Under the pieces are notes generated by a model. The model saw only the letters and a list, made by a program, of their open reading frames with translations, was not told where the DNA came from and searched no databases. From Mercenaria mercenaria (lineage: Eukaryota > Mollusca > Bivalvia > Venerida > Veneridae), in contig NC_069363.1 in NCBI RefSeq assembly GCF_021730395.1, positions 20,744,001-20,808,000 on the forward strand: a stretch of DNA of 64,000 nt, given 5' to 3'. Of this stretch, positions 39,501 through 51,500 are shown one piece after another. Position 1 is the stretch's first letter. Each line of letters begins with the position of its first letter. Position numbers and translations under genes: made by a program.

Positions 39501-42500
39501 TCCAAAATCCTGGACGCCTACCAGTTCAAAATAAATTAGATGTGGGCTGTAATATCAAATATCAATGCTGATATATTCTGCCACAGACCTTGCAGGCTAC
39601 TTTGTATAATTACAATTATAGAAAAAGAAAACATACCTAAGCATTATTTACAATGTATACTCGGCGTCACTGAAAAGTTACCACCTAATATATACCTCTT
39701 TACTTATTTATACAATATCGACGTCACTTTTTCATGGCCTGTGCGCGGTTTATTACTCATAGACCCTGTCTGATCATGTCTCCTAACCCATTTCATGACT
39801 GTCAGGTGTGAACAGCATATACGACGTGCAATTTCGCGACATGAAAGTTCGGCGTCAATCATGCCAATGGCCTGATGGCGTTGATCGTGCCTTAAACGTG
39901 GCATTCTTAGCAAGGATATTCTGGGTTTTTTGACGTATTCCTTTTAGTCTGTCGACTAACTTTTAAGTGCGATGAATGATTTGCGATAGAAAATTCGTAC
40001 ATGTCAACATTGCTGGAAAAAGTCATTTTGCAAGTGCAGCCAGTGCCTCAAATGGAGTTAATCGAATTTGACAAATCTTTACACCAGTGACATCTCAGCT
40101 GCGTCAAAAATGTAGTCGTGTTATACCTTTAACACAGTCCAGTGCGATTTTTAAAATATAAGGGTCATTATGGTGGTAACTTTTCAGTGACGCTGAGTAT
40201 ATATAAACAAACAGCCTTTGCATATACCCTGTTACTTTTTTTTTTGGAAAGTGTCATTTTCTGTTTCGTGTTACTCTTAACTTTGTTCGAAAATCATGCC
40301 GTCTTACAGTTTCTTTGTTGTTGTTGTTGTTATTTTATATTTTTAGGCGTGTTTTAAAGACTTTCAATCTACCATAAATATATAGACCTGTCCGCTTTAA
40401 TCTTTGTGAATTTCAGCCTTCATATACCACACACACAAAACGCAACAGGTCTAACTTTTTATTTACATTATAATTATATACAACAGTTAGTGCAGCCTAA
40501 TCATGTATAATATGATTTTTATGAAAAAGGGTCATACATTTTAAAAATGGCTCTAGTTTACATGTTTGTCTGTATTTTCTCTGGCTTTTCTGGCCAGCCA
40601 GAGTAACCAGAACCCGTGCGCATTTCAGTTATTCCTGGTTACTCTGGCCAGCCAGAGTAGCCAGACTAATGTGAAAATTATTAAACAGACTGTCCTGGTC
40701 AGCAACAGTAACCAGAGTTCTGATTAATCTGCTACTCTGGCAACAGGTTTTACTGTATTTTCTTTGGCTATTTCTGATTAGCAGGGTAGCTTGTACCAAT
40801 GGCCATCTCGAAAATTCTGGCTGTTCTGCCAGAGTAGCCAGACCAAATGAAATCATGGTCACTCTGACTACTCTGGCTGACCAGACTAGCTAGAACATAA
40901 TAAAATCCTAGAACGTCTGGCTACTCTGGCTGCAGTCTAAAAGATAAGACAATTCTTTGAAGTCCGTTTTATGAATCACTTGATATATATAAAACACTCA
41001 AAAATCAAACCTGAGAGAACCAAAAGGGTCATTTCGCAATAAGTATTACAGTATTTCTCTGGCTATTCGGGCTAGCCTAGGTAGCTAGAACCAATGGACA
41101 TTTCGGAAATTCTGGCTGTTCTGCCTAACCAAAGTAGCCAGAGCAATTGACATCCTGGTTACTCGGCCACTCTGACCAGCCAGAAGCAACCAGGTTTCTG
41201 GCTACTCTGGCTGAACTCTGATATTCTGGCCAGCCAGAGTAACCAGGACTGGCTACTCTGGCTGAACTCTGGCTACTCTGGCTAAACTCTGGCTAAAACT
41301 CTGGCCAGCTATAGTGACCAGAGTCCTGGCTACTCTGGCTACTCTAAATAGCCACTTGAAGATAGTTATTAACTTAAAATTCAGTTCTGAACATGCTATT
41401 TAGATAGAAATGACATATGAGTCGTGCCATGAGAAAACCAACATAGTGGGTTTGAGACCATAATGGATCCAGACCAGCCTGAGCGTTAGGATCCATACTG
41501 TTCGCTAACAGTTTCTCAAAGTCCAATACGCTTTAAAAGCAAACAACATGGAAGCTGACAAAACTGCACGTATGCGCAGCCTGGTCTGGATCCATGCTGG
41601 TCCCAAAGCCACTATGTTTGTTTTCTTATGGCACGGCTCAATTATTAAATTTCATAATCAAATCCAGCTAAGACTGAAAAACTTTTGTGAACATGGGACC
41701 TGGTTACTCTGGCTACTCTGGCTGACCAGATTTGCAAAAACATGTTAAAATCTTACAAACTCTGACTTCTCTGGCCAGCCAAAGTAACCAGAGCAAAAGG
41801 AATCCTGGTGACTCGGGCTACTCTGGATACTCTGGCTGACCAGAGTAGTCAGAACATGTTAAAATCCTAGAAACTCTTCCTACTATGGCTGAACTTTGGC
41901 TGAACTCTGGCTACTCTGGCTGAACTCTGGCTACTCTGGCCAGCCTGAGTAACAAGGGTTCTGGCTACTCTGGCTACTCTAGATTAACCAGATTTCTAGC
42001 TACTCTGGCTACTCTAAATAGCCACTTAAAAATAGTAATTAACTTGAAATTCAGTTTAAAACATGCTATTTAGATAGAAATTACATATTAAGTTTCATAA
42101 TCAAATTCAGCTAAGACGGAAAATGTTTTGTGAACCAGGTTACTCTGCCTGCTCTTTAAATCATAGAAACTCTGGCTACTCTGGCCAGACTAACCAAAGC
42201 AAATAAAATCCATGTGACTCGGGCTATTCTGGATACTATGGCTGACCAGAGTAGCCAGAACATTTTAACATCCTACAAACTCTGGCTTTTCTTGCTGAAC
42301 TCTGGCTACTCTGGCCAGCCAGGGTAACTAGAGTTCTGGCTACTCTGGCTGAACTCTTGCTACTCTGGCCAGCCAGAGTAACTAGAGTTCTGGCTACTCT
42401 GGCTGAACTCTGGCTACTCTGGCTGAACTCTGGCTACTCTGGCCAGCCAGAGTAATCACAGTTATGACTTCTCTGGCTGAACTCTGGCTACTCTGGCTAG

Positions 42501-45500
42501 CCAGAGTAACCAGAGTTTTGACTTCTCTGCTACTCTGGCTAAACTCTGGCTGAACTCTGGCTACTCTGGCTGAACTCTGGCCGAACTCTGGCTGAACTCT
42601 GGCTGAACTCTGGCTACTCTGGCTGAACTCTGGCCGAACTCTGGCTGAACTCTGGCTACTCTGGCTGCTCTGGCTAATTTCACGCACATTGTTAGCTCTT
42701 ATAATTTGTGGCGACTTTGCCGTGTAATAAGACTTTTTTGATAGATTTAATCGAGACGTTTACATATAGCTGACCCCTATATTTATTCTAATATTTCAAC
42801 ATTGCGTCAATCAGTAGCGTTCGAAAAACGGCGATAACTTTCTTTTCTCTAAAAGAAACATATACGCATGAGCACTCGTTTTCTTAGTTAGATCATTTCC
42901 AAACTTATTGTGGTAGTTTCGATTCAATATTTGATGAAAAATTGTTTTCGAAATATTTTGCACGTAGCATAAAAAAGAAAATTCGGCCGTGTTCGCACAT
43001 GCAAGAGCAGCAGAAAAGGGGTAATTTAATCCTGAAGTATAATTATATAAGGGCCTCGTCTGAAAATATACCGACTCACTCTTTTAATCAATGCGAAAGT
43101 ATCAATCTCTCAACGGGTGATATGAAAAAATAATACCACATGCGCAGAAAAACAAAATAACACTGTTGCGCATGTGATATGAAATTATGGATCATATCAC
43201 CTGCGCAGAAATTGAAAATAACGATTTTGCGCATGTGATATAAAATCACTGGGGAATATGATATATTTTTCAAATTAAACTAATGGGAAATTTGCATTGG
43301 ACATTTATGTGAGGTATAATAAACAAAAATATGGCTAGACACTCGCAGGAGCTTTTAGTAACTTTTGAGCTCTTTGAAAAAAAAATCTGTGAAATGAAAA
43401 TATCTTAAGAAGAGAATACTTACCATTAACGGATGAAGCAATAGGAAGGGCATGCATCTAATGGCTTTTCCGGCCTGCTTGAACAATTCTACAACCTAAA
43501 ACAAACCAACATAGAACAAGCAGAACAAAGAACAAGCAGCTTTCCAAACATTTTCCTGGAATGTGTGCTACTTTTTTAATTCTCAACATCTATAAAATAT
43601 ATCTATTCTTGAAAAATGAGAAACATTGAGAAAAAAGGTGTGGATGGTTTGCTAAATATAGCCGAAAATTAAAAAATGGTAAATACATTCCATACAGAAT
43701 CAGTATGCGTGACTTGCGGTTTGGATGATTCTTCAATGATCCTTTGAGATCTATCTCTGTTTTATTAAAATATGAGGGCCGTGATGATCCGAGATCATGG
43801 CCCTAGATCGCTCAACTGAGTTTCACTGCTTGTTTGGACAGTTTGGTAGAGGACCACATGAGGATTTATCTCCTAAAATTATTTTAAAATTAGGTCAAAG
43901 TTTTCTCACAAGAAGATTTTCGAAGGTTTCCACTAAAAACGGGCGGGTAATGAGTGTATGGGAGGGGGAGGGGTGGGGGGATGGGAGGGGCATAATAACA
44001 CAAGTATTTTGGGATAGACAAAATGTGGGAGGGTAATGTTGATGTCGTAATACAATATCAGCAAACACAAGAAACTCTAAAGTATAACAAAATATTTTCT
44101 TTCAAAGGTGTATGCTGTGTGTGGGTGGGGGGGGGGGGGCGGGGTGCGAAGGTAATGGTAAAGGGGTCATTTGTGTGAATTTATTTTAAATTCGGGTCAG
44201 CAGCTTCAAGATTTTTGAAGTTTTCCATAATCATGGCCGTATGAAGAAAACTGTCCCCACCCCATTTTTTTTTATCAAACAGAATAATTTGAAGGAAATG
44301 GGTCAAGTGTTGTCCAAGGAACAATTCTGAAAAAGTTATTGAAATTATTTCAAAATCTGGCCAGCGGTTCCTTAGAAGGATCTATTTTCATTTTGTAGCC
44401 ACTGCATAAGGAATTCCGCATAGATAAGCTAGATTTGATGTTATCTGAGGGAGAACTTAAGGAATAATCTGTTGTTGTTTTTTTTTTTTTTTTTTTTTTC
44501 ATTTATCTATCGATTTATTTATTTTTGGTTGATATTGTCTCGGATTTATAAAGGAACTGTGAACGGACGGACGACGAACATCCAATGAATCTAAAATCAC
44601 TATATGCGCTCTTCCCTCCCAGGTGAGTTAAAACTATCGAGACAAAGGTTCAGCAATAAAACAATTATACAATTAGACCAACATTGTAAATAGTGTATAA
44701 ATCTTACCAGCTTGATATGCTTTCTAACGGCAAGGAAAATTAATATTATTATCATCTGAAAAACAAATAACTACATATAGCTGCCGTGGAAGCAAAAGAA
44801 CAGAAATCACAACAGACGGTGGTCTGCAGTGTTATTTAGACAGTTCTTTCAACATCACATTTATAAACAAATGTTCAGCGAAGTCATTTACAAGACATAT
44901 TCATTATTATATAACAGATCTTTTTCATCAATCACTTTACGGAAAGCGGACACGATAGTTCGAATTATTGATTTAGATCTTATGTCTTAATTTTTCTTTC
45001 TTCTGTCAATTCAAATAGAAATATGATAAATACTTGCTGTAATGACTGTCATACAAATAGATCCTATAAGCCAGTCACGGACTTTCTTCTCCATGCGGAG
45101 ACTTGTGTCGTCTGCTGGCATGGCGTCTAAACTTCTCCGTAAGTTGTGATAGTGATACCTGTAACAGTTGCAAGAGTACCTGATGTAGCCAGAATGTACC
45201 AACTACGAAACACATTCAATTGTATAAGCTATTTTAGTTTAAACAATCATTTTAGTTGTGTAGCTGCTAGAAATGAGTACCACGAAAACTGTAATGTATT
45301 TGTTTTGGGATATGATTGTAAGGAACACTTTACAAAACAACTTACTAGTGCATTGAATTATAATGGTGAGCCAAAATATTCAGATATATTGAAGATACGT
45401 TCCCATACTGTTCATTAATAAATAAATTACAAAAATTAAAGAGGCTACATCTGAAGAATTTAAAGAGCTTTAGAGTTGAATGCTCAAGTGTTCTTTGACA

Positions 45501-48500
45501 CTACTTGATTTGAGATATGACTTTTAGTTCCATTAACATTGTTTTTCTGTAATATCCAGTCTTGGCGTCTCGTGTAGATGTATGTTCTAGTCTCTCAGGA
45601 TGTTTTTCACTTACCAGCAGACGCCAGTTGCCACTAGCGCTCCAATCACCATGGCTACCACCATGAACCAGACGATAAACCAAGCAACGAATTGAAGCAG
45701 GAGAGCTAAAACCACTGACACAACTGCAAAAATTCAACAAGAAATATATAGAGGATATTACGAGTGTCTTTTCATACTGAATTCATAAAACGCGTTGAAT
45801 AAAACTCATGTAATATCCTCTATCTCTCTCTTTTCGAAGATGGAGCCATACTATCAGGGTGAGCGCCACCATTCCTGCTGATGTCATAAATTGATAATCA
45901 AGTTTTTTCTACGACAAATTTTAAACAGCAATATAATAAAACGAGACAAAAGCTATAAACATTATACAAAGTTCGTGGTAATGAAGACTGAACAAGATTA
46001 TAGGAAAAAGCGAGGGTCCTCTAGGTTATGAATGTTCTGATATTATTAACTGGCTAGGATTGTTCTCGCAATAATTGTAACTGTGACCTTGACCCATTTA
46101 TCGGATGTAGTTTCATATATTGATTTTGATTTAAATGATTCAAAGACTATTTGAAGAAAATGCTTTTAAAGTTGCGGAATGTTCACGCTACAAGCTAAGA
46201 TGAGACGAAACAAAAATCTTTTTTACCAGTTTTGTGCGTTTTCATTGATTTAGGTAAGATTTCTCAATGCATATATGCAAACATGCTATATCTATTAGAT
46301 TAAACTTCATGATTAACCTGCAGTAGGCCTGCTTTGGAAAAAAAACTTACCCACAGCAAAGGCACACAAGAGACACATTTCAAACCATGAATTCATGATA
46401 TCGTTTGCTCCTTTCTGAAATGATACATGTATTTTTTTTTTGTTTCATGTAAAACTTGCACATATTTCATTCTAAAATAAAAGCTGAAATTTGTGATCAA
46501 ATGACATTTAATGTTTAAGCATATGTTATACGCAGGTGAGTTTACCAAATACATGACATGGAAGTAATGTTTCTGTAATCCAAAGAAATAGAACATATTT
46601 ATCTAGTGACTAGTAGAAAAACGCTTATAAAGAGAATTGCTAGTCATACGCATACCTCCACAAGATTTTCTTCAATAGCATTTAGAAGACTGCTTATCGC
46701 CGTGGCAACATGGTCAATTCTGTTTGTAATGGATGAAGGTACACAGCGATATAAAAACTCTTCCCTGCAACATGTAATAAATAAACCTTGGGAGTCAACG
46801 TGCAATAAACCTGGATAGTCAACGAGCAATACACCTAGGTAGTTAATTAGAGGATAATATACGGCTTGGTTGTGCCTTCTTGCCATAATGGCACACCTAG
46901 TGTCATAATTGCCCGAGGGCTTTAGCCCGATGGCCATTATGAAACTAGGTGTGCCATTATGGCTAGAAGGCACAACCAGCCGTTTATTGACCTTTTTATT
47001 ATATACCTTCGCTTCATATTCATCTTGTTATTTTCATTTTACATATTTTTTCTACAAACTTATGGGGCATAAGAATCATTTGTATTGATTTTTTCATCAA
47101 CAGTGCCATCATTATTTGACAATCGATCTGGAAATGATTCAGCACCCTTTCACCCGCCATAATGACGTTGCTACCTGACGTCAACGTCAGAACGCGCTGA
47201 CGCCCGGTTACCCGGGGGCCATTATGATTATGGCGCATGAGGCGCACTGCGCCATTATGGATTCGTCAACAGAGGCCGTAATGACCGTTTTAAACGGCTT
47301 TTTTGTTACTATTTATAGTAACGTATATAATAAAGTGCAATAAACCTGGGTAGTCAACGTGCAATAAACCTGGATAGTCAAGTGCAATAATCCTGGGGGA
47401 ATCAATATGCAATATACCTGAAAAGTCAACGTGCAATAAACCTGGATACTCGTCATGCAATAAATAGAGGATATTACATGAGAGTCTTTTCATATTGAAT
47501 TTATTAAACGAGTTGAATAAAATATTCTAGCATAAAACTGCTGTTCTTGTCACTTTTCGGAAGTGTTTTAACAAGACAGAAAACGTGTGTTACAGAGAGA
47601 TTCTCGCGCTCACGTGCTGTTATCACACCTTTTTATATATGCGCGTAAATGTATTACGGCCCAAAAACGGATAATTCAAATGGAATTGAGGTCCAGCAGA
47701 CCCTTCAAATATTGTCTTGAGAATTACAATGAGAATTCAGTTGACTTCATACAGAAATAAGCAAACATCAGATGACGACGACCCTCCCACCCCTGAAATA
47801 ATTCCTGATAGCATAAAACAGAAGTAAAAATATAGTTATATCAATATAAAACATTACTTTATTGTTGATATTGAAATCACTAATACAAGCATGTTGAAAT
47901 GATTTGGAATATACTTACTGAGGTTTTATTGGCAAGGATGGACATCCAGAATTACCATTCGATCCATCAAAATAAGCGGCCGTTTTAATATCGTACAAAC
48001 ATAACCGTGAATCTGTGTTGGTTGCAAAATTCTGCATATCTAAAACAGTGCTGATTGTCGTGGACGGACACTTTGAAACACAAATCTTTGTAGATGCGAC
48101 GTTGTCGGTAATTGAAGTAACGGAAGTGAAAACGTTTACATTGAAGTAGTAAAGGTATCTGAAATAAGCAAATACAAACTAATGATATTTTGTCTTAATG
48201 TTAAAGCTTTCTTACAAAAACGTACGTTTCTACAAAATTGATTAAACATATCATAGAATCACAGTAAGTTGTAGTTTCACTATTTAGTCGACTTCTGTTG
48301 GAACAAAATGACTGCGTTTTTTTATTTCAAGCAAACACTTGCTGTACTTACAACAATGTAATTTAAGGCAAAATTTGATATTTACTATGAATAACTAAGC
48401 TTAGAGATCATACGTCCCTTTTCAGTGGACGCCTTCGTCTGTCTCGCATACTGAGTCTAGTTTGGGCATGTGCAACATTCTCGGAACTAAGCAACTTACG

Positions 48501-51500
48501 GTTTGCCTCGCAGGTCAATACCAGTGAGCGCCGGCTTAACACCTTCGATGACCTTGTTGTCCTGGTTACAAACATTTCCGTAACTGTCTGTACCGTAGAT
48601 AATTCTGTATGGGTTGCCAAGGGTAATGGCTCTCCATGACACCAAACCCTGAAACAAATACCAGAAGCCGTTCAGCTTATACTTTGCTCGAAGTAACATG
48701 CCTTTCATTATAAAAAATATGCGGATCTAAATTGAATTTAACATTACTGGTTAAAGTTTGTCTACTATCAATTTATCAACATGTAGATTAAATTGAAGAA
48801 TATAAAAAACTAACACTGTCCACAAATAATATTTGCGCAATTCAACGTACCATCCCTATAACGAAAACGACAAAAAGTGCGAGGAAAACGACATCCCTGC
48901 ATTCTCTTGTCGCCGCCGGACCGTCGGTGAATTCATCAATTTCATCACCTTGTGAAGATTCTCCGGGTTTTGCCTTAAATGTTTAGAGTTTTTACGTATG
49001 AATTTACCTAAAAGGACTTATTGGTACAAATATATATACACGTCTTATTTCTTTTGATATTGTTAGTTTATATTCTAATATTCCACATAAATTAGGATTA
49101 GAAGCTATATCATTCTGGTTAGACAAACACCCAGAGTTAATATTGGAGCGTTTTAATAATTTTTTCATTATTGAAGGTTTGAAAATAATTTTAGAAAATA
49201 ACAATTTTTCATTTGATAAACTATATTTTAATCAATCAAAAGGTACAGCCATGGGCACAAAAGTTGCTCCAACTTATGCTACTCTGGTTTTGGGTTACTT
49301 GGAAGAACAACTATACGAAAAGATCAAACAAGAAAAAGATGAAAATTTTGCTAAATATGTTCAAGAACAATGGAAAAGATTTTTAGACGACTGTTTTGTA
49401 TTTTGGGAAAAGTCAATTTCAGATTTACTTTATTTTGAAAAAACTTTAAATTCATTACATAACGATATAAAATTCATAATGCAACAGAGCACAATTAAAT
49501 TACCATTTCTAGATATAATGATAATTAAGAATGGAACTTCAATTATCACTGATATATATTTTAAAAGAACTGATTCAAAGCAGTATCTAAATTTCAAATC
49601 ATGCCATCCTAAACACACAAAAACAAACATTCCATTTTCTTTGGCAAGGAGAATATGTACTATTGTTTCAGACAAAAATATACTTAAAGCACGTTTGAAA
49701 GAATTGGCCGCGGTTCTGGTAGAAAGAAAATACCCATTACAAGTTATTAAAACAGGAATTATTAAAGCCATACAAATACCTAGAAGTACATTATTAAGCG
49801 TTCAGAATAATAAAGGTGTAAATATTATACCATATATTTCTACATTCAATCCTAAAAGCAGGGAGCTATTTGGGATATTAAAAAGTAACTTGGATATTTT
49901 AAAAAATGATGATACTATGAAAAGAATACTAAACGACACGAAAATCATAAAATGTAAAAGACAACTTCCGAATTTAAAAAGTATTCTTATTAAATCAGAA
50001 TTTAATGAAAACAGAACTTTTCCATCAGTACAAAAATGTAATGACCCTAGATGTAGTTTATGTATTTGTATTATTGAAGGGTCATCTTTCAGTTTAAATA
50101 ATAAAATATTTCATGTTAAAGAAAGCATGGACTGTACTGTTCGAAATGTATTATATGTATTGGTTTGTAATGGATGTAATGAATTTTATATTGGTCAAAC
50201 AGGAGATAAACTCAGAAATAGAAGGACAGTACATGACCAACAAATAAGAGACCCATCAACAAGACAATTACCTTTAAGTACTCATTTAGATTTATGCTCT
50301 AAAACCGTTCCTAAATTTTCTATATTTCCTTTTTACAAATTTCATAGTAATGATGTTTCAGCTAGGTTATCTAAAGAACGCTATTTCATTGATATTTTTA
50401 AACCGAAACTTAACCAAAACTGATGACGTTACAATATTAACGTTGTGTACACATGTGTACGCAAAAATGACGTTGCTTAGCAATTACACATTTATTGACG
50501 CCATATTGTTTTATTTGCCCTGATGAGTATAAACGAAACCGGTAGGCAAATATAATGTTACTCATGTAATGTTGTTTATTTTTTCTATATACTAGTATAT
50601 ATATATAACGCCTTTTATGGTGCATATTACGGTTCCGTTTGGACCATCGATATTTTTATTTTAGAACCCCATATCTCGAAAGTCGAAATATCGAAACTAC
50701 GATGATAAAAGTCCAAAACACGATGGTGAAAGTCGAAATCACGATGGTGAAAACTCGAAACTACGATAGTGAAAGTCGAAATCACGAATCCACGATCATG
50801 AAAACGCGATATCTTTTTGGCGTTTCACCATCGTGGTTTCGTGTTTTCATCATCTTGCTTTTGACTTTCGTCATCGTAGTTTCGACTTTCAACATGGTAA
50901 TTTCCACTTTAATCCTCGTGATTTCGTTTTTCACCATCGTGCTTTCGACTTTCATCAAAAGTCGAGAGTCGAAAGCACGGTGATGGAAGTCGAAACTACG
51001 AGGATGAAAGTCGAAAATTCGATCTGGTGTGATGAAAACACCAAACCATGATGGTCAAATTTGTCATTATAGTGGTTTCGAGTTTTCACCATCGTATTTT
51101 CGACTTTCGTGGTATGGGATTCAGGAATGTTCAAACGGAAACCGTAGCATATACCTGCTGCACATCTGTATGAAAGCATTAAAATTATGTACTGAAGGGA
51201 AATATTACATTTCAGTTGAAGAAAAAGGGTATTTCAGTAGATGAAAATGGCATTTCAGTTAAATACTATACTTATTAAAGAAAAATGTCCTTTAAAGAAA
51301 AAATATCATTTCAGTTGAAAAACTTGAAGTTATTTCAAGTTGATAGTTTCTTGATTTAATTGTCGTCCAGAAATTATAAATGCTATTGATGTAGAATTTT
51401 GCGAGCGATGCAAGCCAAAAAATGACTAGCTGACTGGTTTTAATTTTAGGCTGTAAAAAATGTATGCTAGCCGGATCCATGCTGGTCGCAAATGCACTAT

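Larger units (their letters stand above)
34432..42698. mobile_element. 8.3-kb giant foldback structure with AGCCAGAG-satellite arms
   Basis: The left end GTGCGTGAAATTAGCCAGAG at 34441 and the right end at 42688 are exact complements. They are followed inward by long runs of AGCCAGAGTTCAGCCAGAGT on the left (34460-35680) and CTCTGGCTACTCTGGCTGAA on the right (41180-42680, sparser to 40560). Unique blocks also mirror: the block with TTTCTATCTAAATAGC (35220-35300) reappears inverted near 41350-41410 and 42010-42080, and TTGCGAAATGACCC with CATAAAACGGACTT (36790-36930) is inverted at 40955-41045. Arms are about 2.2 kb, the loop about 4 kb. Inserted in CTL1-like intron 10. No transposase for it was found. 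Confidence 0.85.
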
